The notes beneath the pieces were generated by a model. It was given only the letters and a program-made list of their open reading frames with translations. It had not been told where the DNA came from and ran no database searches. DNA of 64,000 nucleotides from Chloracidobacterium sp. (lineage in GTDB: Bacteria; Acidobacteriota; Blastocatellia; Pyrinomonadales; Pyrinomonadaceae): positions 1-64,000 of the forward strand of contig JADKKB010000008.1 in NCBI GenBank assembly GCA_016720705.1. Direction: 5' to 3'. Below are positions 27,453 through 35,831 of the stretch, piece after piece. Position 1 is the first letter of the stretch, and each line of letters starts with the position of its first letter. Both the position numbers and the translations under genes were made by a program.

Positions 27453-28093
27453 GTAATAAGATCACCTTCATACTCGAACCAGACAGTGGGAAACTTACCG
27501 CTGAAGTCTCAGGCATTCCCGCTGATCAACTGATCGATCTCAGAGACGACCTTGGAACTTCCCAAAATTTGAATTGCGGAAAGCCGATGCAAGGTCAGTC
27601 TTGGGAACCGGGTAACCTTAAGGATGATCGCCATTACATCTGGCTTCATCGCATATATCACAACTCGGTGGTTGATGGTCCGGGTCGTCGGAGCGTGATT
27701 CAAGTTGCGGGTTGTTCAATTCGTTGTCCAGGTTGCTACGTTCCCGAAACTCATGATCGCCACAACGGGAAAAAGGTTTCTATTTCCTCAATTCTCGAAG
27801 AGATCGTTTCAAAACGCTATGAAAACGACGGTGTAACAATTCTCGGAGGCGAGCCTTTTGATCAATCTGATTCCGTGGCGGAACTTGTGTTGAGACTGAA
27901 TAAACTTGGCTTCCACATTGTCGTCTACACGGGCAATACTATCGAGTATTTATCTACAAAAGACGACCCTAGCATCACCTATACTCTATCCCACATTGAC
28001 TTGCTCATTGACGGTCCTTTTAAATCATCTCTAGTCGCTGAAACAGGGGAGTATCGAGGGTCATCGAATCAGCGCCTGTTACAGCAGAAATAG
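27449..28093 (+). CDS. NrdG-like radical-SAM activase with N-terminal DUF2997-like module
   Basis: The 214-residue protein carries a short radical-SAM core. Cluster-binding cysteines are in CSIRCPGC (CX3CX2C), the SAM-binding motif is LGGEPF, and it ends DGPF... RGSSNQR as in NrdG-type glycyl-radical activases. The first 35 residues (KITFILEPDSGKLTAEVSG, then a helix) look like a second copy of the DUF2997 protein encoded just upstream. No glycyl-radical enzyme such as NrdD is nearby, so the natural target may be a cassette partner. It is the last gene of the cassette. Confidence 0.8.
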   Translation: MSNKITFILEPDSGKLTAEVSGIPADQLIDLRDDLGTSQNLNCGKPMQGQSWEPGNLKDDRHYIWLHRIYHNSVVDGPGRRSVIQVAGCSIRCPGCYVPETHDRHNGKKVSISSILEEIVSKRYENDGVTILGGEPFDQSDSVAELVLRLNKLGFHIVVYTGNTIEYLSTKDDPSITYTLSHIDLLIDGPFKSSLVAETGEYRGSSNQRLLQQK

Positions 28094-28388
28094 GTTGAGC
28101 CCGTCTAGTCTCTCATTGATTTCAATCTACACGAAAAATCATCCAAAGTTTTTCATGGCATCCCGTCATATTCGCAGTCGCAAATCTCGTGCTAATCCTC
28201 ATTCGATTTTCAAAATCAGAAAGCTGGTTTACGTAAGATCTCGCTTACCCGCCCTTGGTGTTTGATAACAGACAACTGCTGTCTCTTATTAGACATCGTG
28301 GCCGCATCGCTTCGTCGAACACTCCCGTTAAACCCAATAAACATCGGATAAAGCGAGTGGTACAGCTATTGCCCTTACGTTTCAATAT
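28094..28388. other. Intergenic region between the rSAM cassette and the metal region
   Basis: I see no credible gene. A 36-codon frame from 28155 encodes a basic peptide with no family. There is a perfect GATTTT-C-AAAATC dyad near 28205 and a longer imperfect inverted repeat at 28263-28291 (TGATAA-C-AGACA, loop ACTGC, TGTCT-C-TTATTA). No poly-T tract follows, so it is more likely an operator or structural element than a terminator. Gene content changes here from element maintenance to metal resistance. Confidence 0.5.
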
Positions 28389-29009
28389 ATGAGAGGTCAG
28401 ATCGCACGATTTTTTGGTTTTTTTATTCTGGGTAGCGTCCTGTTCACGGTTGTCTCGCCTACCGCGATGCTCGCCCATGGCGGCGAGGATCATGGTGACG
28501 CGAAGCCAAAGTCCACGGCGAACGCGAAGGGCGTTGTATCCCATTCGACTCGTTTGGGCGAACTCGAGCTAATGGTAAAGCACCCTTCGATGGAGCCGGA
28601 CAAGCCTACGACCGGGCTTCTTTTTATCACGAAATTTGAGACCAATGAACCTTTCAAGCTTGTCGATGCAAAGGTCGAGGTCGAATCGGCGAGCGGTGCG
28701 GTCTTTAATGCGACGGTTGCGGCTGGCGAACAGGCGGGCACATACAGCGTGACCTTTCCGGCGATGCCGTCCGGCGTTTACAAGATGCGGGCTAACGTCT
28801 CGCACGATGGCGAAACCGACACCGCCACTTTTTCCGGAATCGAAGTAAAGCCGCCCGCGGTTACGGCCGAGGGCGGAACGTCTTGGTTCACGCAATTGGT
28901 GATCGGCGTTGTCTTTTTGCTTGTAATAATTTTGCTTTTCGGGCTTGTGTTTTTCGTGTGGCGTTTCGCCGCTGGCCCTGGAGTTAACGAGGAAGCACTT
29001 TCTGCGTAA
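28389..29009 (+). CDS. Membrane-anchored periplasmic FixH/YtkA-like protein
   Basis: A 206-residue protein with a signal peptide ending at LAHGGEDHGD (a His-rich mature start that could bind metal), a beta-sandwich region (about 55-155, TGLLFITKFETNEPF to GVYKMRANVSHDGE) and one C-terminal transmembrane helix (about 170-192). The layout resembles YtkA/FixH-like domains often found with copper systems. It is the first gene of the first efflux operon, 32 bases before the outer-membrane factor start. Confidence 0.6.
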   Translation: MRGQIARFFGFFILGSVLFTVVSPTAMLAHGGEDHGDAKPKSTANAKGVVSHSTRLGELELMVKHPSMEPDKPTTGLLFITKFETNEPFKLVDAKVEVESASGAVFNATVAAGEQAGTYSVTFPAMPSGVYKMRANVSHDGETDTATFSGIEVKPPAVTAEGGTSWFTQLVIGVVFLLVIILLFGLVFFVWRFAAGPGVNEEALSA

Positions 29010-29040
29010 GAATCTAGCGAACATCGTTTACCGACACTCC

Positions 29041-30567
29041 ATGGGCATAAGGAATATTTTAGCGATCGTAGGTGGGCATCTAGCGAAGCTCGGTTTAGCC
29101 GTCCTCTTTTTTGTCAGCTTTCATTCGGCATTCGCCCAGCAAACTGTTCCCGCGCCCGTACCGACTCCGGCCCCGTCGCTTCAATACATTGGTCAGGATG
29201 GCTTGAGTGTCGAGCGGCTTGTAGAAAGCGCCGGCAGTCGTCGGGCGGATCTGCTTGCGGCGCGGCAGCGACTCGTGATCGCCGAAGGGCGCCTCGTTCA
29301 AGCCGGACTTCGGCCAAATCCGGTCTTTAGTACCGAATACGGCAGCCCCCGTTTTCTGGGCGGCGAAAGCGAGTATGACTTTTCGGCAGGGTTGGCTCAA
29401 CCTTTTGAGCTCGGAGGAAAACGTGGAAAGCGACGGGCCGTTGCGGAACTCGAACTCCAACAGGTTCGGGCCGAGGTCGCGGCTATCGAACGGAATATCG
29501 CCGTCGAAATTCGCCGGGATTATGCTCGGGCTATATCGGCCGCGCGGCAGCTCGATGTATTGGAAAGGCTTCTGGCCGCTGACGCGGAACTGGTTCGGGT
29601 GACGGAAGCACGCTTAAACGAAGGCGATGTGGCGCCGCTCGACCTGAATCTAGTCAGAGTCGAAAGCGACCGCCTGAAAATTCAAAGAATCGAAGCAAGA
29701 AACGAGTTGGAAACTGCCCTATTAAGAATTCGAACCTTGATCGGAGCTGATGTCGCGGAACCGCTTCGCTTGGCGCCTCAGTCCGACCGGCCGCCACGCC
29801 TCGATCTGGGACTTGGCGAACTTACCCAAAAAGCACTGAGCGATCGCTCCGACTTACAGGCCGCTCGGATCGGTGAGAGGCTAGGAACTGCCAGGCTGAG
29901 CTTGGCTCGCGCTGAGGCGGCTCCAGATATCACACCATCAGTGCGTTTTTCGCGTACCAAAGCATTTACCGATCTGCCCACATCGGCCGGAGGCGGGCGT
30001 GCCAATAATTTAGACAACGAGCTCACATTCGGCGTGTCGATAGATCTTCCGGTGTCCAACCGTAACCAGGGCGGAATTGCAGCCGCTGTCGGTGAACAGG
30101 TTCAAGCGGTGCGGACGCGGGAATTCTTAGAGGCAACAATACGGCGTGATGTCGCAGTTGCATACGGCCAGTATCGGGCCGCAGCAGAAAAGCTGGTGTT
30201 GTACACAACTCAAATCCTGCCGAGATCTGAGACAAATCTACAGACCGTTCGGGCGGCGTATAATGCCGGCGAGTTTTCGGTGTTCGAGGTCGTTAACGAA
30301 CAGCGTCGTTTGAATGAGAACGTCACGAATTATAACCGGATTTTGGAAGAATACTACACGACCTTAACAGCACTCGAGGCAGCAGTCGGTGCAGCCCTGC
30401 CGCCATCCGCATTCATGCCGGGATCAACATCTGTCCTTCCCGATACCAGGATAGTGCCGAGACAGTTTACCAGGGAAGAATTTTTGAAGTCGAATAACGA
30501 GAATAAAACCGAACGGATCGGTTCGTTAGAGACGACCAAAAGGAAAATAGAAGAGGAGAAAAAATGA
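29041..30567 (+). CDS. CusC/CzcC-type outer-membrane efflux factor (first pump)
   Basis: I chose ATG 29041, which gives a good signal peptide (LGLAVLFFVSFHSAFAQ). The 508-residue TolC-family protein has two OEP repeats; diagnostic pieces are GLRPNPVFSTEYG, LAQPFELGGKRGKRRAVAE, VPVSNRNQGGIAAA in the form LPVSNRNQGGIAAA, and GEFSVFEVVNEQRRLNE near the C-terminus. It forms the outer-membrane tunnel for an HME-RND pump. The stop overlaps the next start (ATGA at 30564). Confidence 0.9.
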   Translation: MGIRNILAIVGGHLAKLGLAVLFFVSFHSAFAQQTVPAPVPTPAPSLQYIGQDGLSVERLVESAGSRRADLLAARQRLVIAEGRLVQAGLRPNPVFSTEYGSPRFLGGESEYDFSAGLAQPFELGGKRGKRRAVAELELQQVRAEVAAIERNIAVEIRRDYARAISAARQLDVLERLLAADAELVRVTEARLNEGDVAPLDLNLVRVESDRLKIQRIEARNELETALLRIRTLIGADVAEPLRLAPQSDRPPRLDLGLGELTQKALSDRSDLQAARIGERLGTARLSLARAEAAPDITPSVRFSRTKAFTDLPTSAGGGRANNLDNELTFGVSIDLPVSNRNQGGIAAAVGEQVQAVRTREFLEATIRRDVAVAYGQYRAAAEKLVLYTTQILPRSETNLQTVRAAYNAGEFSVFEVVNEQRRLNENVTNYNRILEEYYTTLTALEAAVGAALPPSAFMPGSTSVLPDTRIVPRQFTREEFLKSNNENKTERIGSLETTKRKIEEEKK

Positions 30568-31178
30568 AAACACTCATATTCGTAACTTTGATTGCCGCGA
30601 GCCTACTAGCACGAGCGTGTTCCAGTGGAACAACAACGCCTGCCGCTAACACCGCTACGGCGAATAAGGCGCCAGCGAACTCGACCGCAGCAAATAACGC
30701 TGCCCCACCAGCGAAAGCCGATGAGATTCCGGCCTCGGTCAAGGCGGCACTTCCTGGAGCGCAGACATTTACGGCCATGCACAAAGAGCTGACCGATGCT
30801 CAGATCGCGTCTATTGAAAAAGACACGGGCGGGAAAGTCTCCGAAAAAGATCATCACTCCTATCCGGGATTTTCCACTGCGAATGGTACCAAAACGCAGA
30901 TCGGAGCGGTCACGATCGTCAAGGCGGCCGGGAAGGAGATCATAGTTATATATGAGAACAAGGAAGGGTCGCCGTCGATCAAAGAGATCAAGGCCGAGGG
31001 CGTGCCGGCCGGTTTTCTCAGCCAGTTTGCTGGAAAGGGCCATGATGACGATCTGCTGCTAGGGGCTGATATCAAGTCAAACGGTGCGAAGGATGATCTG
31101 GCTAAAGCGATCACGGACGCCGTGCGGATCGATGTTCTGTCAATGCAGGCTCTGTACGGTAAGGCACACGCACATTAA
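30564..31178 (+). CDS. Lipoprotein with FMN-binding-like domain
   Basis: A 204-residue protein with a lipobox-like end of signal (LLARAC, Cys19), an Ala/Asn/Thr-rich linker to about residue 50, and a C-terminal domain (about 65-200) that resembles FMN_bind modules: VTIVKAAGKEIIVIYENKEG, PAGFLSQFAGKG and LLLGADIKSNGAKDDLAKAI. The SGAT flavin-attachment motif of RnfG-type proteins is not clearly present. It lies between the outer-membrane factor and adaptor of the pump and overlaps both by a base or more. Role unknown, possibly redox control of periplasmic metal. Confidence 0.55.
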   Translation: MKTLIFVTLIAASLLARACSSGTTTPAANTATANKAPANSTAANNAAPPAKADEIPASVKAALPGAQTFTAMHKELTDAQIASIEKDTGGKVSEKDHHSYPGFSTANGTKTQIGAVTIVKAAGKEIIVIYENKEGSPSIKEIKAEGVPAGFLSQFAGKGHDDDLLLGADIKSNGAKDDLAKAITDAVRIDVLSMQALYGKAHAH

Positions 31179-33172
31179 TGTATAGGTTCATCAAAAACTT
31201 AATACTCAAGGCTTGTTCCGGTTGTCCAAGTGTTAGGCGATTTCAGAAATCGTTCCTTACCTCAGTCTGGGTGTTCGCTCTGAGTCTCATGGCAGCCTTC
31301 GCTGCCAACGGACAAGCTCCGGCAGGAACGGCGTCAGGTGCGATCTCAACGATTACCTCCGAACGGAATGTGAAAAATGACAGCGGAGAGCTGACTGTCA
31401 TTATGAAACGCCTACCGGGTGATCCGCGCTCCGGTGAAACGGGACATCTTCTCGTCTCATTGAGCGAGACGGTTCAGGGCGGATTCGGATCGGGGCCGCT
31501 TCCGGTCGAAAAGGCCGCAGTCTTGTTTAGCATCACAAGGCCTGACGGTGTGGTAGTTGCCGGGAATATCCCGGCGAAGGAAGAACTGGGCGGTTTGTAC
31601 CGGGGAACTTATGTTTTTGACAGCGCGGGCGACTACAAAATAGTTTTTTCGATAACCACGGAAGACAACAGGACGTTTTCGTCCGACTTTCCGGTCACAG
31701 TATCACGAGCACCGATCCGGACGTCTTTTTGGATCGGTCTTCTGGTCCTGCTTGTTCTTTCTGGGGTTTCTCTCGCGGTCGTCTTTTACGCTTTGAAAAG
31801 AAAAGGGGATACTTCTTTCCGGCGACTTGCCCCTGTAGGAGTGGTTGTTCTCACGGTCTTTTTTCTCAGCTCGGTCGCTCTGGCCTATCTTCTTCCGCCT
31901 TTTCAGACGCGCGAAACGGCTGCGATTCCGCCAGACGCCTTTTCAACTACAGCGGTTAACGAGTTGCCGAAAGGAACGACGATCACCGTGCCGAAAGAAT
32001 CGCAGCTACTGTTTGGGATAAAGACTCAGTTGATCGACACGAGGCAAATCACGAGCGGTTTGAAAACCACGGGAGTGGTTAGAGCCCGACCGGATGCCAA
32101 AGGAGTTGTGACCGCACAGGTACCGGGAAGGATCGTCCTTAATCAGGCGGTATCTCTAGGTTCTGCTGTCGGTCGCGGCGAACAGATCGGATACGTTGAA
32201 CAGGTGCTTGACGTTTCGGGACAGACCGGGCTTGAAACGCAAAGACTGGAGGTCGAGGCGCAGCAGCGGGAGGTTGAAGCTCGGAAGCTGGAGTTGCGAA
32301 ATACAGTTCTTTCGCTACAGTCGCAGCAGGCACAGTCACGAGCCGCGGCAGGGCAAGCAAGGACCCGTCTGGCTCAGGCCCAGCGCGAGCTTCGAAGAGC
32401 GCAGAACCTTTTGGAGGTCGGGGCAGTACCGCGAAAGCGTGTCGAAGAAGCTCAAACCGCCGTAAAAGTTATCGAAGATGAAGTAGCCTCAGCTGAGAAA
32501 CAAGTGGTTTTGTTGGGCGAGCAGATCAAATCCGCCCAGGCCGGACAAAGTATTTTCCGCTCTCCCACCATCAGACAGCCGTTGCGGAATTTCCCGTTAA
32601 TATCGCCAATAACGGGAATAATCGATCAGATCAAAGCCACGAGCGGCCAGCAAGTCGCGAGCGGGGCGGAATTACTCAACATCGTCAACTTGTCCACCGT
32701 CCTTTTAGAAGCTCAGGTTTTTGAGAAAGACCTCACGACGGTTCGAGAATCCACACGGGCAAGTTTTACATCTTCGGCTCTGCCCGGCGAGGTTTAAACG
32801 ATAGGTACGGCTGACGGTGATGGACGCCTCCTCTCGGTCGGCCAAACCGTTAATGAGCAGACACGAACAGTGCCGGTGATATACGAGGTCAAGAATCCAT
32901 TCAACCGACTCAAGGATGGCAATTTTATTGAGATCACTATCGACACGAGCGGCAACAGGCAAGTTCTGGCTGTGCCGAAGTCAGCGGTGGTTCGTGAACA
33001 GGCAGAGACCTTTGTGTTTGTCTTCGACGGTGGCGAGACGTTCGAGCGGCGTCAGGTCGCGCTCGGAGCGGAAGGTGCGGACTTCTACGAGATCGTGTCA
33101 GGTTTAAAAGAAGGCGATCGGGTAGTCATTGAAGGAGTGTATCAGCTGCGGACTACTCAGACGGGTGAATAG
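31178..33172 (+). CDS. HME-RND periplasmic adaptor with extended N-terminus and in-frame stop
   Basis: The start overlaps the preceding stop. The N-terminal 200 residues hold a signal peptide and a beta-rich FixH-like domain, then two hydrophobic segments (around 185-205 and 220-240). This makes it longer than usual CusB/CzcB. The adaptor part follows: VPGRIVLNQAVSLGSAVGRG (lipoyl half), a coiled-coil hairpin, LISPITGIIDQIKATSGQQV, and the beta-barrel up to LPGEV. There an in-frame TAA (32795-32797) interrupts the protein, after which the same frame continues TIGTADGDGRLL, VNEQTRTVPVIYEV and GLKEGDRVVIEGVYQL to TGA at 33172. Family members have an aromatic residue at the stop site, so a single substitution explains it. 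Confidence 0.75.
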
Positions 33173-33218
33173 GTCAAGAGAAGAGATTGGCGGGGCAAGT
33201 AAGCGAAAGAAAAGAATT

Positions 33219-34478
33219 ATGAGAAGAATTTTAGTTTTTGGAACGATCGTATTTATCACAACACTCGGCATCTTTTTAACGGCATGCAATGCCGGGGTAA
33301 ATTCGCAGGGGATTGGCGACGCAAATGCCGCGAATACGGCTGTCAGCGAGACTAATTCCGCGAATACGGTCGATTCGGATTCAACCTTTAAGGTTGATTT
33401 CAAAACGGAACCGGGCCAGATACAGGCCGGTACGGCGGCGACGCTGGTTTTTACTGTTAAGGACAGTAAGAACGCGGTCGTGAAAGACCTACAGGTCGTT
33501 CATGAAAAGCCAATGCACTTGCTGATCGTCTCGAACGATCTTGCAGAGTTCTACCACGTGCATCCCGAGCCGACCGCCGACGGTTCATACCGCGTGCAGC
33601 ACACATTTCCGAACGGCGGCGATTACAAGTTATACGCCGACTTCACACCGCCAAATGCCAAGCAGGTTGTCGAACGGATCGAAGTCAAAGTGGCCGGGGC
33701 TGAACGGTCGAAGGTTGCTCTTGTCGCGGATAAGAAGCTTGAAAAGTCGGTCGATGGTTTGAAAGTGGTGATGAAACCGAGTGCAAAGATCGAAGCGGGA
33801 CAGGAATTGACGCTCGATTTTGCGGCATTCGATGCCAAAACCAACAAGCCCGCTACCGACCTGCAGAATTACCTTGGCGAATTAGCGCATTTCGTCATCA
33901 TCAGTGAGGATCTCGTTGATTTCGTCCACGCTCATCCGATGGCGAAGGGCGAAAAAATGGACGGGATGAAGATGGACGGCGATAAAGAGGAAAAAGATCA
34001 TAACGCCGACGGCCATTCACATGGGGCGGATTCGAAAGAGGCGAACAGGCCGAGCGCTTATGAAGTTTCGGCACATACTGCTTTCCCGCGTCCCGGCCTG
34101 TACAAGCTTTGGGCTCAGTTTCAGCGCGGCGGAAAGGTCATCAGCATTCCGTTTATCGTAAATGTTCCGGCAGGTTCGGCAAAGGCTGTAAAGGCGGCGA
34201 ATGTTCCGGCGGGTGCGACAAAGATCACTGTTTCATCGGACGGTTATGAGCCGTCATCAATCTCGGTCGTCAAAGGGCAGCCCGTTAGATTGGCCTTCTA
34301 TCGAGCCGACGCTGAGAACTGCGGCGGCGAAGTCGTCTTCGCCAAGCAAAAGATCCGAAAGAAACTACCTGTCGGTGAGACAGTCATGGTCGAATTCACC
34401 CCAAGCGAGGCTGGCGAGATCGCGTTTGGCTGCGGAATGGACATGCTGCGAGGAAAACTCGTCGTTATTGAGCCATAA
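33219..34478 (+). CDS. Lipoprotein with metal-binding YtkA-like region and C-terminal cupredoxin domain
   Basis: ATG 33219 gives a lipoprotein signal (FLTAC). The 419-residue protein has tandem beta-sandwich domains with His and Met clusters (FYHVHPEP, FVHAHPMAKGEKMDGMKMDG, HNADGHSHGADSKE), then a cupredoxin-like domain in the last 95 residues (SSDGYEPSSISVVKGQPVRL to FGCGMDMLRGKLVV). The last domain matches two separate small proteins in this window (34747 and 61041). Likely a periplasmic copper or silver buffer serving the pumps. Confidence 0.75.
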   Translation: MRRILVFGTIVFITTLGIFLTACNAGVNSQGIGDANAANTAVSETNSANTVDSDSTFKVDFKTEPGQIQAGTAATLVFTVKDSKNAVVKDLQVVHEKPMHLLIVSNDLAEFYHVHPEPTADGSYRVQHTFPNGGDYKLYADFTPPNAKQVVERIEVKVAGAERSKVALVADKKLEKSVDGLKVVMKPSAKIEAGQELTLDFAAFDAKTNKPATDLQNYLGELAHFVIISEDLVDFVHAHPMAKGEKMDGMKMDGDKEEKDHNADGHSHGADSKEANRPSAYEVSAHTAFPRPGLYKLWAQFQRGGKVISIPFIVNVPAGSAKAVKAANVPAGATKITVSSDGYEPSSISVVKGQPVRLAFYRADAENCGGEVVFAKQKIRKKLPVGETVMVEFTPSEAGEIAFGCGMDMLRGKLVVIEP

Positions 34479-34481
34479 GAT

Positions 34482-34733
34482 GTGATAAGGAACAGAATCC
34501 CTGTGACATAAAACGCAAATTTCAAGACATGGAACAAAAAATAAGCGACATAGAGCGTAAGCGTAGTCACATGGAATGAAAAATAAGCGATAAGGAACGA
34601 AAAATACGCGACATGGAACACGAATTTAGTCACATGGAACAAGAATTAAGCGACTAGGGGAACTACACATGCGAGCAAATTCGCGAGATATGTGACGTAA
34701 ATATCAAGATTACGAAGAAAAACTGACAGATAT
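34482..34733. repeat. Degenerate 21-bp tandem array built of heptamers
   Basis: About 12 units of 21 bases fill the whole gap between two cupredoxin genes. A typical unit is GCGACAT-GGAACAA-AAATTAA; variants include GTCACAT-GGAATGA-AAATAAG-like words. Each unit is three seven-base words, so the array is also heptanucleotide-periodic. One plus-strand frame reads as heptads rich in D, M, E, K but is interrupted by stops. There is no spacer diversity as in CRISPR. The last 15 bases before 34747 hold the ribosome site GGAGG instead. Confidence 0.75.
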
Positions 34734-34746
34734 TGGAGGAAACATT

Positions 34747-35100
34747 ATGAAAAGATCACTGATTACCCTATTTTTACTTGTTGCCGGCGTCGTTGGCGTC
34801 GGTACCATTGCGGCTAGCGTCGAGGCTCACACACGAACGGTCAAAGTCAAAGTTGACAAGAACGGCTTTTCGCCGTCGTCCATCGACATCGAAGCGGGTC
34901 ATAAACTAAATCTCGTGTTCAACCGTGCTGACAAGAACAACTGCGGCAGCAAGGTCGTCTTTGCAAAGCTGGGTATTACCAAAAATCTGCCGGTGGGCAA
35001 AGATGTTGTCGTTAGCATCACGCCGACCGAGGCGGGACAAATATCATTTGCCTGCGGAATGGGAATGTACAAGGGAAGCATCGTCGTTAGCGAGGGCTGA
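34747..35100 (+). CDS. Small secreted cupredoxin-like protein
   Basis: A 117-residue protein with a signal peptide (to about VEAHT), an ideal GGAGG ribosome site, and one cupredoxin-like domain: VDKNGFSPSSIDIEAGHKL, NNCGSKVVFAKLGITKNLPV, and FACGMGMYKGSIVV. The Cys and Met pattern CGM-x-M near the end could bind copper. It is paralogous to the C-terminal domain of the preceding lipoprotein. Periplasmic copper handling is inferred. Confidence 0.75.
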   Translation: MKRSLITLFLLVAGVVGVGTIAASVEAHTRTVKVKVDKNGFSPSSIDIEAGHKLNLVFNRADKNNCGSKVVFAKLGITKNLPVGKDVVVSITPTEAGQISFACGMGMYKGSIVVSEG

Positions 35101-35132
35101 GACAACTCGCCTAAGTTAAAAGGGGGAAGAAA

Positions 35133-35810
35133 ATGAAAACACTATTGTTAACGGCCACGTTGGGGCTGGGAGCTATAGGCTTGGCCGCTTGCGGTCAGAC
35201 GGGCAGCAACGCTAATTCCATGAATCATAATGCGATGATGACGAACTCGAATTCATCAATGAATATGAACGGCATGGATCACAATTCGATGCCGATAAAC
35301 TCGAACATGTCGATGGATCATTCGGCAATGAAAAGTTCACCGAATGCCGCGAGCCAGCCGTACGATCTTCAGTTTATCGATACGATGACCGCCCATCACA
35401 AGGGAGCCGTGGACATGGCGAAGATGGTTGAGGGCAAAACGCAAAATCCCGACATCAAGAAGTTTGCCGCACAGATCATCGCAGATCAAGAAAAAGAGAT
35501 CAGCCAAATGAAAGACTGGCGGGAGAAGTGGTTCGCGGGCAAACCGGCGGCCATGAACATGGAAATGCCGGGCATGATGGATTCCATGAAGATGGATATG
35601 GCAAAGCTTACAAATTCGAAAGACAAAGACTTTGACCTCGCGTTTATCGACATGATGACTCCTCATCACGTTGGGGCCGTTACGATGGCGAAAGAAGCGT
35701 TGCAGAAGAGCGAAAAGGCAGAGATCAAAACGCTCGCCGGTCAAATTATCAAAGCTCAAGAAGCCGAGATAAAGATGATGAGCGAGTGGAAGGCAAAGTG
35801 GAGTAAATAG
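35133..35810 (+). CDS. DUF305 lipoprotein, Met/His-rich, duplicated domain
   Basis: A 225-residue lipoprotein (GLAACG). Residues 25-70 are very rich in Met, Asn, His and Ser. Two DUF305 four-helix halves follow: DLQFIDTMTAHHKGAVDMAK and DLAFIDMMTPHHVGAVTMAK, each with the conserved HH pair. DUF305 proteins are ferritin-like periplasmic proteins frequently linked to copper. It has a GGGG/GGAAG ribosome site and precedes the RND transporter by 21 bases. Confidence 0.85.
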   Translation: MKTLLLTATLGLGAIGLAACGQTGSNANSMNHNAMMTNSNSSMNMNGMDHNSMPINSNMSMDHSAMKSSPNAASQPYDLQFIDTMTAHHKGAVDMAKMVEGKTQNPDIKKFAAQIIADQEKEISQMKDWREKWFAGKPAAMNMEMPGMMDSMKMDMAKLTNSKDKDFDLAFIDMMTPHHVGAVTMAKEALQKSEKAEIKTLAGQIIKAQEAEIKMMSEWKAKWSK

Positions 35811-35831
35811 TTCCGGTCGTATGTGATTTAA

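Noticed and set aside
28155..28265. 36-codon basic peptide as a real gene
   Set aside because: No ribosome site and no recognised family.
32795..32797. Stop codon recoding in the RND adaptor
   Set aside because: TAA is not a recoded codon in known bacteria of this kind, and no other gene shows in-frame TAA.
34482..34733. Possible coding coiled-coil gene
   Set aside because: The heptad-like plus-strand frame contains stops and has no start; the minus-strand frame is an uninterrupted hydrophobic artefact of the repeat.
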